Notes under the pieces: model-generated | Databases searched by the model: none | What the model was told of the DNA's origin: nothing | Seen by the model: the letters and a program-made list of their open reading frames with translations, nothing else | Source: Urbifossiella limnaea | Lineage (GTDB): Bacteria; Planctomycetota; Planctomycetia; Gemmatales; Gemmataceae | Assembly: GCF_007747215.1 (NCBI RefSeq) | Contig: NZ_CP036273.1 | Span: 6,866,322 to 6,930,321 of the forward strand | DNA: 64,000 nt | Reading direction: 5' to 3' | Shown here: one piece after another, positions 55,711 to 64,000 of the stretch | Layout of the letters: each line of letters begins with the position of its first letter | Numbering within the stretch: position 1 is the first letter of the stretch | Translations under genes and position numbers: made by a program

Positions 55711-56389
55711 GGCGCTTGAGGCCGTCACCCTTGAGGTCGAAGCTTCGGACCCGCAACGTTTCCAGCCGCTCCATCCGCGCGAGGTGCTCGAACCCGGCGT
55801 CGGTGTTCTGGGATCCGTCCAGGTCGAGCACGCGGACGTTCGCCAGCCCGGCGAGGGGGCGGAAGTCGGTCGGCGTCTCGTGGTCGAGGTCGAGCGCCAG
55901 GGAGTAGAGTTTCGAGAGCCCGGCGAGGGGCCGAAGCCCGTCGCCGGGCGGCGGGGCGACGCGGAGCGTGCGGAGTTGCTTCAGCGTGCCGAGCTGTTGC
56001 ATCGATCGCGGCGTGAGCCGGTCGCCGACCACGAGCGTGTGAAGGTTATCCTGCTCGGCGAGCCGGCCAAGCACCGCCGCCGTCACGCCGCCCTCGACGC
56101 CGAACACAGCGAACGGCACCGCCGGCCGCGGCAGCGGGGCGTCGCTGGTCGCCAGGCCCGGTCCGAAGAACGCCGGCAGCCCCTTGCGCCGGACCGACCA
56201 CTCCGGGAGGAGCTGGTACGTGAAATCCGACGTTCCCCAGTCCAGGTCCGGGTCGTACCGGCCGTAGCTCCCCTTCCCGCGGAGGAAGTCGGTGACGGCG
56301 ACCGGGTCGATACCGGCCGGGGGCTGCGCGCCGACCGACCCGACCCCGACGAGAAGAACGGCCACCCCGAACCCGATACGTGCGACCAT
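55661..56389 (-). CDS. secreted leucine-rich-repeat-like protein, cut at its 3' end
   Basis: 242 residues. A signal peptide ([12 protein letters not shown]) is followed by a region of about 120 residues and then leucine-rich repeats ([52 protein letters not shown]). After DGLKRLAA the sequence becomes [13 protein letters not shown], which is the reverse complement of the kinase remnant, so the natural C-terminus is missing. The shared joint with that remnant at about 55710 suggests one deletion or inversion made both ends. ATG 56389 is preceded by GGGGA. Confidence 0.65.
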   Translation of the reverse strand: MVARIGFGVAVLLVGVGSVGAQPPAGIDPVAVTDFLRGKGSYGRYDPDLDWGTSDFTYQLLPEWSVRRKGLPAFFGPGLATSDAPLPRPAVPFAVFGVEGGVTAAVLGRLAEQDNLHTLVVGDRLTPRSMQQLGTLKQLRTLRVAPPPGDGLRPLAGLSKLYSLALDLDHETPTDFRPLAGLANVRVLDLDGSQNTDAGFEHLARMERLETLRVRSFDLKGDGLKRLAAASQASCAARTRRR

Positions 56390-56516
56390 GAGGCGTTCCC
56401 CGGTGAAGGGCCGACCGGCCCTCGGGATACCGGACCCGTCCGCCCGCGGATGATGCGCGCATCGTCCGCCGGCGGACGGCACCTATTCTGACAGACGCGA
56501 ACCGGGAGCCCCGCCG

Positions 56517-56993
56517 ATGCGCCCGTACTTCCCCCCGCCTCCGCCGCCGATCTACCGGCCGCCGCCGCCATACCACCCGCCGCCGCCGCCGTTCCGCCCG
56601 CCACCACCGCCGCCGCCACCGCCACCCCCGTTGCCGCCGGACGCCATCGTGGACGACCAGTCGCCAGGCCCGCCCCGGTGCTACTTCTGCGGCCGTAGGT
56701 TCCCCGAGGCGGACGTTCGGAAGACCGGCTACGCGGTCGGGCCGGGGCAGCAAATCCTCGTGCTCATCTGTCCGAGCTGCTACGCCCAGAAGCAGCGGGG
56801 TGAGGGGCGGTTCGCCCGGTCCGGGTGGGAGGGGTTCGCCGCGTGCCTGCCGTTACTCCTCTTCGGCGGCTTCGTGCTCTTCATCCTGTTCGTCGTCGTC
56901 CTCCCAAACATCCGGGAGCACCAGCAGCGGCAGGACGAGATGCGGCGGAGCCACGAGGAGTTCCGCCGGCAGAACGGCTTCGGCCCGCCGTGA
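56517..56993 (+). CDS. proline-rich zinc-ribbon membrane protein
   Basis: 158 residues in three parts: about 45 residues dominated by Pro with Tyr/Phe/His (for example PPPPYHPPPPPFRPPPP), a zinc-ribbon-like CYFCG and CPSCY pair about 33 residues apart, and one membrane helix at about 115-135 followed by a charged tail. The proline-rich part should be extended and disordered and could bind SH3- or WW-like partners or span the periplasm; topology is not certain. It stops four bases before the convergent sigma-factor gene. I do not recognise the family. Confidence 0.7.
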   Translation: MRPYFPPPPPPIYRPPPPYHPPPPPFRPPPPPPPPPPPLPPDAIVDDQSPGPPRCYFCGRRFPEADVRKTGYAVGPGQQILVLICPSCYAQKQRGEGRFARSGWEGFAACLPLLLFGGFVLFILFVVVLPNIREHQQRQDEMRRSHEEFRRQNGFGPP

Positions 56994-56997
56994 CCGC

Positions 56998-57555
56998 TCA
57001 CTCGGGCGGCGGGGCGAGCACGCGGTTCAGCTCGACGAGCGCCCGGTGGAGCAGCCCGCCGACGGCGGCCGGGGTGCGGCCGAGTTCTTCAGCCACTTCC
57101 TTGACGGCGAACCCGCGCAGGTAGCGGAGCTCGACCGCCTCGCGCTGCGCGTCCGGCAGTGCGGCGAGGGCGGCGGCCAGCCCGAGCAGTTGCTCGTTCC
57201 GGTCAGCCCGGTCGTGGGGCGGGGTGCGGGCGTCGACCAGCCACGCCTCCAGCCGGGCCGACGACTCCTCGACCGCGCGGCCGAGCGGCCGCTCGCGACC
57301 CACGTCGCGCTTGTCCCGGTCGAATTCGCGGGCGGCGTTCGACAGCCGGTGGGCGAGGATGCCGCGGAGCCAGCCGGCGACCTCGCCGCTGGTCGTGCCG
57401 CGGAACGCGGCCCGGTCCCGGTGGGCGGCGAGGAGCGTCTGCTGCACCAGGTCGGACGGGTCGAACTTGGCCCGGAGCCGGACCGGGAGCTGGCAGAGGG
57501 CGAGGAGAACCAGGTCGTCGCGGTACCGGTGGAGGTCGTGAAGCGGGTCGCTCAG
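56998..57555 (-). CDS. ECF sigma factor with a CTG at the expected start
   Basis: The homology requires the frame to open with S-D-P-L-H-D-L-H-R-Y, and the codon just before it, where planctomycete relatives have ATG, is CTG (57555-57553). The first ATG/GTG in frame is GTG 57447, which would remove the first part of region 2 (FDPSDLVQQTLLAAHRDR begins at its edge). Region 4 is complete (GFAVKEVAEELGRTPAAVGG). Either CTG is used as a start, the protein is shortened, or the gene has lost its start; no clear ribosome site precedes the CTG. If made in full it is 185 residues. Confidence 0.65.
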   Translation of the reverse strand: MSDPLHDLHRYRDDLVLLALCQLPVRLRAKFDPSDLVQQTLLAAHRDRAAFRGTTSGEVAGWLRGILAHRLSNAAREFDRDKRDVGRERPLGRAVEESSARLEAWLVDARTPPHDRADRNEQLLGLAAALAALPDAQREAVELRYLRGFAVKEVAEELGRTPAAVGGLLHRALVELNRVLAPPPE

Positions 57556-57726
57556 CGGGGCCGACCGAGTCGTGGATCAGGCGTCGCGCGGCAGTAACGC
57601 GAAAGACAGCATACCACGCGCCACGCCAGTAGCCTCATCCCCGAAGTTGGTCACGCCCCGTTGAGCCGGCGACCCTGGGCCGGGCCGGGCACAACCTTGG
57701 TGGGCGGCGGTACCGGGTTCTCGCCC

Positions 57727-57779
57727 GCGGAGCGCCGCCCGCCCGCCCGGCCGCCCGCCCGGCCGCCCGCCCGCCCGGG
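57727..57779. repeat. GC-only tandem repeat after the peptidase gene
   Basis: About three and a half copies of a 12-base unit close to CCGCCCGCCCGG occupy the bases up to the stop codon of the S9 peptidase gene. A low-complexity stretch prone to slippage or quadruplex-type structure on one strand; function, if any, unknown. Confidence 0.6.
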
Positions 57780-60700
57780 CTACTCCTTCGCCGGAGCGAG
57801 TAGCTGCCGGGCGCGCTCCCGCTCGCGGTCGCGGTCCGTGTAGGGCACGCCGGCCGTCATCCACTCCGGCGCGGTCCGGCCGCGCAGGTGGTGCTCGAAG
57901 AACTGGAACATCCGCACCGCGAAGTCGCGGGCGTTCGCCTTCTTCGCCAGGTTGTGCTTCTCGCCGTTGTAGTTCAGCAGGTAGCACTCCTTCCCGAGCC
58001 GGCGGAGCGCCAGGTAGTACTCCACGCCCTGGTACCACGGCACCGCGTCGTCCTGGTCGTTGTGGATCATCAGCAGCGGCGTCTCCACCCGGTCGGCCAT
58101 GAAGACCGGCGAGTTCTCGATGTACCGCATCGGCGCCTTCCACAGCGTCTCGCCGATCCGGCTCTGCCCCTTCTCGTACTGGAACTGCCGCGGCATCCCG
58201 CTCCCCCAGCGGACGCCGTCGTAGGCGCTCACCATGTTCGACACCGGGGCGCCGGCGACCGCGGCGCGGAACCGGTTCGTCTGCGTCACCATGTACGCGA
58301 TCTGGTAGCCGCCCCACGACTGGCCGTTGATGCCGATGGCCTTCTCGTCCACGCACCCCTGGTCCACCACGGCCTGGATCGCCGGGAGCACGCACTTGAC
58401 CGCGCTCTGGCCGGGCGAGCCGACCTTGTAGGCGATGTCCGGCATCAACACGAGGTAGCCGTTGCTGGCGTAAAACGTCGGGTTGATGACCTGCCCGCGC
58501 GTGACGTTCGGCACCCGGAACGCGTGCAGCCCGTCCGACAGCCGCTCGTAGATGTACACCACCATCGGGTACTTCTTCGCCGGGTCGAAGTTCTCCGGCT
58601 TCACGAGCACGCCGCTCAGCGGCACGCCGTCGGAACTCTTGTACCGCACCAGCTCGGCGCGGCCCCAGTTGTAGTCGTGGACGGTCGGGTTGATGTCGGT
58701 CACGCGCTTCAGCTCGGCGAAGTCCGGGCCGGTGGCGTGGTAGTCGGGGAACTCGGTGAAGCTCTGCGCCGTGAGCAGGTACGTGTCGGCGGTCTTCGCC
58801 CGCGTGGGCGGGCCGTACTTGCGGGCGCCCATCAGCAGCTTCCGCGGGCTGCCGCCCGGGTCGAGGCGGTAGAAGCCGGTGTCGCGGGTGTCGAGGTTCT
58901 CGGCGGCCAGGAGCATCGGCCGCGCCAGGTCGATCCCCTTGCGGTCGTCCGGCTCCTCCTCGTCCACCGGCACGTTCAGCCGGCGGAAGCGAATTTGCTG
59001 CGCGCGGCCCGTCTTCGTCAGGTTCTCGGCGCCGCTGCCGTCGGCGGCGACCTTCCACACGTCGTACTTGTCGTGCAGCAGCACGAACCGGCCGTCGGTG
59101 CTCCACCCGGCGACGCCGTAGGGCGGCGGGTCGGCGGGGTGGTCGTCGTCCTCGTTGAAGAACTTCGCCGGCAGCGCGGCGGTGAGGTTGTGCGCCTTCC
59201 CGCCGGCGACGGCGACCGCGGACCAGTCCTTGCCGTGGTAGGTGAGGACGAACTTGCCGTCGGGCGACAGCGCCGCCGACCCGCCGTAGCCGGTGAGCAG
59301 CGGGCGGCGCTCGCCGGTCGTGACGTTCACCAGCGCGTAGTCCTTCGGCACCGGGTCGGCGTAGCCGGTGAGGTGGAGGTACTTGCGGTTGTCCGACCCG
59401 AGCGCCCAGTCGCCGACCGCCGGCGGGCCGACCTGGAGCGTCTCGTCGCCGAGCTGGCGGAACTGCTTGGTGTCGAGGAACACGACCGCGGTGTGCGTGC
59501 GGTTGCGGTCGGCGTCGCCGCGGACCTTCTGCATCGGCTGGATGTAGTTGTCCTTCCAGTGCCACAGGTCGAGCTCGACGCGGTCCGGCGCCGCGCCCGG
59601 CGTGGCGGTCTTCGGCGCCTCGGGCGTCGGCGTGCGCTGCGGGCCGGTGGCGAGGTAGAGGCGCGAGCCGTCGGCGGAGAACGACAGCGTGGTGCCGTTC
59701 ATCACCCAGCCGGCCTTCAGCCCGTCGGGCTTGGGGCCGACCGCCAGCACCGCCGGCGCGGCGACCGCGTCCTTCGCCGGGCGCTCCCAGACGTAGGCGT
59801 GCAGCTGCGGCGGCACGGGCGCCGGCGTCCACCCGACCGGGCGCGGCGGCGGGGCGACCTTCGGGTCGGCGGTCGCGCCGGCGGCGTCGTGGAAGAACGC
59901 AAGCTTCGTCTGCTTCTCGTCCCACACCAGCCGGCTGTACTTCCCGGCGCCGCTCTTGAGGGGCACGCCGGCCGCGGGGGCGCGGGGGTCGAGGGCGTAC
60001 ACGCCGTTCGCCGCGTCCTTCCGCGAGGCGACCGCGTACACGAGCAGCTTCCCGTCCTTGCTGAGGACGTGCGCCGACACCTCGGGGACGACGTGCTCCC
60101 GCCCGGTGGCGAGGTCGCGGACCACGAGGTCGCTGCCGAACTGCGGCGCCTTCACCGCCGGCGCCGCGCCCGTGCCCGGCGTCGGGTTGGTGCCGAACTT
60201 CCCGCCCTTCTTGAAGCCGAACGGGCCGGACGGGATCGCGGGCGGCCCCTCGGCCTTGGCGTCCTCCTTCGCCTCCTTCTTGGCCGGGAGCTGGTAGACG
60301 AGGAACCCGGCGCCGTCGCCGGCGACGGTGAACGCCCCCTCGTAGGGGAGGCGGGCGGCGATCGTCCCGGCGGGGAGGTCCATCACGGCGAGGACCGCCC
60401 GGGGCGCCTCGGCCGCGTTCCCCTTCACCGCCTTCGCCTGCCCCAACTCGGCCTTCGTCGGCGGGAGCGCGAAGACGACGCGCGACGAGTCCGGGGCGAA
60501 CCGCGGGCTGCCGCCGGCGCCGCCCACACCGGCCTTCGCTCCCTTCTGCCCCGGCGGGCCCGGCGGCGGCGCTTCGGGCTCGGCCTCGCCCTCCTTCGTC
60601 TCGGGACGCCCGCCGCGCGCCACCCGGATGTCCTTCGCGGTGGCGATGTGCCGCACGACGATCTCGCCGTCGCCGGTGCCGTCCGCGCCGCCGACGCTGT

Positions 60701-60884
60701 AGGCGACGTACCGCCCGTCGGGCGAGAGGGTGACGCCGGTCGCCGCCTTCCAGGCGTCGTAGTCGGCGTGGGTGAGTACTTTCTTCGCCGCCGGCTGGCC
60801 CGCGACGGGGGCGTTGGCGACGGCGAGTAGGCCGAGCAGGGCGGCGGTCGCCGCGAGCACGCGGCGGGGTCGGGCAGGGGTCAC
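57780..60884 (-). CDS. prolyl oligopeptidase family (S9) serine peptidase
   Basis: 1,034 residues, longer than typical S9 enzymes (about 650-700). A signal peptide (ending ANAPVAGQ) is followed by a long beta-propeller domain with Pro/Ala/Lys-rich insertions, then the alpha/beta-hydrolase domain from about 780. Its catalytic Ser is in GINGQSWGGYQ, the acid in MIHNDQDDAVPW and the base in NGEKHNLAKK. It cleaves short peptides in the periplasm or outside. GTG 60884 has CGGGAG eight bases upstream. Confidence 0.9.
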   Translation of the reverse strand: MTPARPRRVLAATAALLGLLAVANAPVAGQPAAKKVLTHADYDAWKAATGVTLSPDGRYVAYSVGGADGTGDGEIVVRHIATAKDIRVARGGRPETKEGEAEPEAPPPGPPGQKGAKAGVGGAGGSPRFAPDSSRVVFALPPTKAELGQAKAVKGNAAEAPRAVLAVMDLPAGTIAARLPYEGAFTVAGDGAGFLVYQLPAKKEAKEDAKAEGPPAIPSGPFGFKKGGKFGTNPTPGTGAAPAVKAPQFGSDLVVRDLATGREHVVPEVSAHVLSKDGKLLVYAVASRKDAANGVYALDPRAPAAGVPLKSGAGKYSRLVWDEKQTKLAFFHDAAGATADPKVAPPPRPVGWTPAPVPPQLHAYVWERPAKDAVAAPAVLAVGPKPDGLKAGWVMNGTTLSFSADGSRLYLATGPQRTPTPEAPKTATPGAAPDRVELDLWHWKDNYIQPMQKVRGDADRNRTHTAVVFLDTKQFRQLGDETLQVGPPAVGDWALGSDNRKYLHLTGYADPVPKDYALVNVTTGERRPLLTGYGGSAALSPDGKFVLTYHGKDWSAVAVAGGKAHNLTAALPAKFFNEDDDHPADPPPYGVAGWSTDGRFVLLHDKYDVWKVAADGSGAENLTKTGRAQQIRFRRLNVPVDEEEPDDRKGIDLARPMLLAAENLDTRDTGFYRLDPGGSPRKLLMGARKYGPPTRAKTADTYLLTAQSFTEFPDYHATGPDFAELKRVTDINPTVHDYNWGRAELVRYKSSDGVPLSGVLVKPENFDPAKKYPMVVYIYERLSDGLHAFRVPNVTRGQVINPTFYASNGYLVLMPDIAYKVGSPGQSAVKCVLPAIQAVVDQGCVDEKAIGINGQSWGGYQIAYMVTQTNRFRAAVAGAPVSNMVSAYDGVRWGSGMPRQFQYEKGQSRIGETLWKAPMRYIENSPVFMADRVETPLLMIHNDQDDAVPWYQGVEYYLALRRLGKECYLLNYNGEKHNLAKKANARDFAVRMFQFFEHHLRGRTAPEWMTAGVPYTDRDRERERARQLLAPAKE

Positions 60885-61224
60885 GAGTCGGCTCCCGAAG
60901 GTGCGGTGCGCGTGGGAGAGAGGGGGTTATTATTCGTCCCCCGACGCCATGAACCAGTCCGAAGTCGGGAGTCTTGTCGGGCGCGACCGCCGGCTGGATG
61001 GCTCCCCGTAGCGAACAGGTTACGACAGCGGCGAACTCCACCTCGGTAGCTGAATTGCCTCAAGCCGATGTCGCCCCAGAACGCAGTCGATGTCGGGTAC
61101 TCTGTGGTCGTTCCGAGAAGCCCCGATGAAGTCCCCGCGAGGCCGCTTGAACGAGCCGGAATGCGGCGTACTGGAACGGTGAGTTCGCTCGCGAACTGCC
61201 CGTGTCCCGTCGGGGTCGCCGTCG
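60885..61224. other. 340-base gap between divergent genes
   Basis: It separates the start of the S9 peptidase gene (minus) from that of the GMC oxidoreductase (plus) and should hold both promoters. I found no convincing consensus elements, hairpins or small genes; the frames here have no recognisable homology. Confidence 0.4.
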
Positions 61225-62775
61225 ATGGTCGCTGCCAACCGCCCGCCGCGTACGTCGCTCGCCGTCGTGCCGGGGGCGCCACCCGTCTCGCGCGACTGCG
61301 ACGTACTCGTCATCGGGAGCGGGGCCGGAGGGGCCACGTTCGCCTACGCCTGCGCCCGGGCCGGGAAGTCGGTCGTGCTCGTCGAGCGCGGCCGCCCGGC
61401 CCCACCGGCCGACGCGGACGAGAAGGCCACGTTGATCGATAAGGCGCCCTACGACGACCGCACCGTCGAGGTGAACGGGGCGCTCAAGCGGCTGTACATG
61501 GGCGGCGTCCCGGGCGGCGGCACGGCCCTGTTCGGCGGGGCGCTGCTGCGGCCCAGCCGCGACGACTTTCACCCCGGCCGGCACTACGGCCACCGCCTCG
61601 GCCGCGAGGTGTGGGACTGGCCCGTCGGCTACGACGACCTGGCGCCCCACTACGCCGAGGCCGAGCGATTGTTTGGCGTCGCCGGGAGCGGCGACGAGGA
61701 CTACGGCCCCCTGCCCCGACCGGCCGCGTACCCGCACGAGCCGCTGCCGCTCCACCCGGTCAACGAGCGGCTGATGACCGCCGCCCGCCGGCGTGGGCTG
61801 AAACCGTTCCGCCTGCCGCTGGCGATCGACCCGACGAAGTGCCTTCGCTGCGGCGCCTGTGCCGGGTACGTTTGCCCAACGGGCGCGCGCGGGTCGGCAC
61901 TGCACCTGATCGACCGCGCGTCCGCCGACGGGCTGCCACTCCGCGTGCTGACGGGCGTGGAAGTCGAGGCGCTGGATCGCGACGGCGGCGGTCGCGTGAC
62001 CGGTGTGCGGCTGCGCGACCGGGCGACCGGCCGCGAATCGGTGGTCCGCGCGCGTCGCTACGCCGTCGCGGCGGGGGCGATCCACTCGCCGGCGCTGCTG
62101 CTTCGCTCGGGGATGACGGGCGAGCACGTCGGCCGGCACTACATGCCGCACCTGTCGCCGATCACCGTCGGCCTGTTCCGCACGCCCACCGAGGCCGAGG
62201 ACACGTTCGTAAAGCAGGTCGGCTTCACCGACTTCTACTTCGGCACCCGCAAGACGCCGCACAAGATGGGACTCGTGTCGTCGCTGCCGGTCCCCGGGCC
62301 GCACATGACGGCGAAGATGACGCCGCGGTTCCTGCCGCGCAAGCTCGTCCACTTCCTGCGCCGGCGGATGCTGCCGATGGCCGGGATCGTCGAGGACCTG
62401 CCCGACCCGGCCAACCGCGTGACGCTCGGCGCCGACGGCCGGCCGCGGCTGCGGCACCGCTTCGGCGCCTACGACCTGTACCGCGGCAAGCGGCTCGGGC
62501 GCGAGATGGCCCGCATCCTGAAGCAGGCCGGGGCGGTCGTCGCGGTGCGGAAGCTGTTCGCGTCCGACGAGCACGTCGCCCACCAGTGCGGCACGCTGCG
62601 GTTCGGCGCCGACCCGGCCCACGCCGTGCTCGACCGCGACTGCCGCGTGTTCGGCCACCCGAACGTGTTCGTCGTGGACGGCAGCTTCATGCCCACGTCG
62701 CTCGGCGTCGGCCCGGCGCTGACGATCGTCGCCAACGCGCTCCGCGTCGCCGGCGTCGCGGCGGCCGAACTGTGA
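61225..62775 (+). CDS. GMC-family FAD oxidoreductase with ferredoxin-like Cys cluster
   Basis: 516 residues. The FAD-binding fold starts at VLVIGSGAGGATFA, and the C-terminal GMC signature VVDGSFMPTSLGVGPALTI is intact. Between them, CLRCGACAGYVCPTGAR has four cysteines, resembling a 4Fe-4S-type cluster seen in one branch of the GMC family (gluconate dehydrogenase-like/cholesterol oxidase-like). It oxidises an alcohol or sugar derivative using FAD. The stop overlaps the decarboxylase start by four bases. The substrate is unknown. Confidence 0.87.
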   Translation: MVAANRPPRTSLAVVPGAPPVSRDCDVLVIGSGAGGATFAYACARAGKSVVLVERGRPAPPADADEKATLIDKAPYDDRTVEVNGALKRLYMGGVPGGGTALFGGALLRPSRDDFHPGRHYGHRLGREVWDWPVGYDDLAPHYAEAERLFGVAGSGDEDYGPLPRPAAYPHEPLPLHPVNERLMTAARRRGLKPFRLPLAIDPTKCLRCGACAGYVCPTGARGSALHLIDRASADGLPLRVLTGVEVEALDRDGGGRVTGVRLRDRATGRESVVRARRYAVAAGAIHSPALLLRSGMTGEHVGRHYMPHLSPITVGLFRTPTEAEDTFVKQVGFTDFYFGTRKTPHKMGLVSSLPVPGPHMTAKMTPRFLPRKLVHFLRRRMLPMAGIVEDLPDPANRVTLGADGRPRLRHRFGAYDLYRGKRLGREMARILKQAGAVVAVRKLFASDEHVAHQCGTLRFGADPAHAVLDRDCRVFGHPNVFVVDGSFMPTSLGVGPALTIVANALRVAGVAAAEL

Positions 62776-63671
62776 CCCCGGAGGCCGCGTTGAACCCGTC
62801 GCGCCGAGCGATCCGCCGCGAGCAGCGTCGCCAGGCGTGGGCCATCCACGGCGGGCCGGTCGGCTTCGGCGTGGCGCTGCTGGGCGTGGCGCTGGCCCGG
62901 CTGCCGCTGCCGTCGCGCCGGCTCCGCGAGCGGCTGTACCGCACGGCGTTCGGCAAGAAGTACCCGCCGGGGCTGAACGAGGCCGAGATGGACCGGCCGC
63001 TGGCCGAGTACCCGACGCTCAACGCCCTGTTCACCCGCGGCGTCCGCCCCGAGTGCCGCCCGATCCCCGCCGGCACGCCGCAATTCCTGTCCCCGTGCGA
63101 CGGCACCGTGCAGGACGTGGGCCGCGTCGAGAAGGGGCGCATCCTCACGCTCAAGCGGATCGAGTACACGCTGGAGTCGCTCCTGCCCGGCACCGACACC
63201 GCGGCGTTCGAGGGCGGGCACTTCGCGGTCGTGTTCCTGTCGCCGATCGACTGCCACCGCGTGTTCGCCCCGCAGGACGGCGCGCTGCACGAGGCGACGC
63301 ACGTCCCCGGCGCGCGGCTGCTCGTTCACCCGCCGTTCCAGCGGCCCGAGTTCCCGGTCTACACGCTCAACGAGCGCGTGATCTTCCGCTTCACGACGCC
63401 GCTCGGCCCGTGCGTGATGGCCATGGTGGCCGGCTGGGGCGTCGGGAACGTCACGCTCCCCGCGGCGCCCGACTTCCGCCCGCGGGCGCGGCGCGTCACC
63501 GCGACGGCGTGGTCGCCGCCGCTGCCGGTGCGCCGCGGCGAGTGGGTGGCGACGTTCGAACTCGGCTCGACCGTGGTGGTGGTCGTGCCGCCGGCCGACG
63601 GCGTGACGTGTGCGGTGTCCCCGAACGACAAGGTCCGGTATGGCGAGCCTCTGTTTACCTACCCCGGCTGA
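62772..63671 (+). CDS. psd: phosphatidylserine decarboxylase
   Basis: 299 residues. The family motifs are LFTRGVRPECRPI, SPCDGTV and SPIDCHRVFAP (Asp and His of the active triad), and the LGST near the C-terminus where the proenzyme cleaves itself to make the pyruvoyl group. It converts phosphatidylserine to phosphatidylethanolamine in the inner membrane. GTG 62772 overlaps the previous stop (GTGA). A PSD-like enzyme acting on another phospholipid or amino acid is possible in this context. Confidence 0.9.
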   Translation: MTPEAALNPSRRAIRREQRRQAWAIHGGPVGFGVALLGVALARLPLPSRRLRERLYRTAFGKKYPPGLNEAEMDRPLAEYPTLNALFTRGVRPECRPIPAGTPQFLSPCDGTVQDVGRVEKGRILTLKRIEYTLESLLPGTDTAAFEGGHFAVVFLSPIDCHRVFAPQDGALHEATHVPGARLLVHPPFQRPEFPVYTLNERVIFRFTTPLGPCVMAMVAGWGVGNVTLPAAPDFRPRARRVTATAWSPPLPVRRGEWVATFELGSTVVVVVPPADGVTCAVSPNDKVRYGEPLFTYPG

Positions 63672-64000
63672 GGCCGCGGCGGGGCCGGGCGGCGCGGACG
63701 TCGTCGTGCCCGTCACGCCGCGGCCGACCGACGCGCAGCTCGACCGGGCACGCGCGGCGGACTTCGTCGCCGTCGTGAGCAGCTACCGCGCGCACCTGGA
63801 CGACCAGGCCGCGGTCGCGGCCGAGCGGGACGTTCTCGACCGCCTGAAGGGGACGGCGGCGCGGGTGGTCGTGTTCCGCCCGGGCGTCGTACTCGGCTCC
63901 GCGGCGCTCCGACGGTTCGGCGCGTGCTACCCGCTGGTGCCGCGGCGACTGCGGGCCGGGTTCGTCAGCGAGGCCGAACTCTCCGCGGCGATCGAGCGCG
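63640..64000 (+). CDS. probable NAD-dependent epimerase/dehydratase (5' part)
   Basis: Open from ATG 63640 to the window edge (120 codons). The segment VVVFRPGVVLGSAALRRF and the PLVPRRLRAGF that follows look like the substrate-binding half of extended short-chain dehydrogenases/epimerases; the NAD-binding GxxGxxG start is not visible, so the family call is tentative. It overlaps the decarboxylase by 32 bases. A start at a later GTG (about 63700) is possible. It would be cotranscribed with the two genes before it. Confidence 0.55.
   Translation, partial: MASLCLPTPAEAAAGPGGADVVVPVTPRPTDAQLDRARAADFVAVVSSYRAHLDDQAAVAAERDVLDRLKGTAARVVVFRPGVVLGSAALRRFGACYPLVPRRLRAGFVSEAELSAAIER

Overview
The window is about 70% G+C by eye and reads as a chromosomal segment of a planctomycete, most likely a Gemmata-type (Gemmataceae) bacterium. 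The signs are Hanks-type Ser/Thr kinases carrying TPR, WD40 or membrane tails, the ECF sigma factors beside them, a redoxin-cytochrome-copper monooxygenase fusion, many small planctomycete-type proteins, and a REP-associated transposase flanked by long palindromes. I saw no rRNA, tRNA or CRISPR array. The assignment rests on recognising families by eye; no search was run.

Layout. 1-14417 (+): an RND efflux supercluster with the end of one adaptor, a first RND permease, a histidine kinase and NtrC-type sigma-54 activator, two small proteins, then a second complete RND set (permease, adaptor, TolC-like channel) whose proteins carry His-rich extensions. 14613-20940: two alpha/beta hydrolases, a secreted hypothetical, a redoxin/cytochrome c/copper monooxygenase fusion and a membrane acyltransferase. 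20902-24262 (-): an ECF sigma factor overlapping a polytopic Ser/Thr kinase, followed by a gene-poor stretch holding a broken second sigma gene. 25030-28083: MarR regulator with a secreted tandem esterase, and a convergent WrbA-like flavoprotein. 28316-33613 (-): a tightly packed carbonic anhydrase / ABC exporter / HlyD adaptor / TolC operon led by a perfect 21-bp hairpin; the ABC ATPase lacks key catalytic residues. 33787-34188: a DUF2294 protein.

34986-40931 (-) is one uninterrupted 1,981-codon frame running through kinase-TPR, the first half of an ECF sigma factor, WD40 repeats and more TPRs; it looks like the product of deletions that joined neighbouring genes in frame. 41017-45799 holds a BNR-type protein, an IS630-like remnant, a desaturase, several small proteins and a Gfo/Idh/MocA oxidoreductase. 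45958-53704 is a glycan region: two GH130-type proteins, a large glycosyltransferase fusion and a sialidase-like protein. Between the two GH130 genes sits a REP-associated tyrosine transposase (RAYT) flanked by two near-identical 30-32 bp-arm palindromes.

53982-56389 is a genomic scar: a frameshifted FadL-like porin joined to a kinase without its N-lobe, itself frameshifted, joined tail to tail to a cut-off leucine-rich-repeat gene. 56517-60884 holds a proline-rich zinc-ribbon membrane protein, an ECF sigma factor whose expected start codon is CTG, and an S9 peptidase. 61225-64000 is an overlapping set: GMC oxidoreductase, phosphatidylserine decarboxylase and the start of a probable NAD-dependent epimerase cut by the window edge.

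The most interesting items are the RAYT/REP unit, the sigma-WD40 chimeric frame, the carbonic-anhydrase-led exporter operon with a degenerate ATPase, and the porin/kinase/LRR mosaic.
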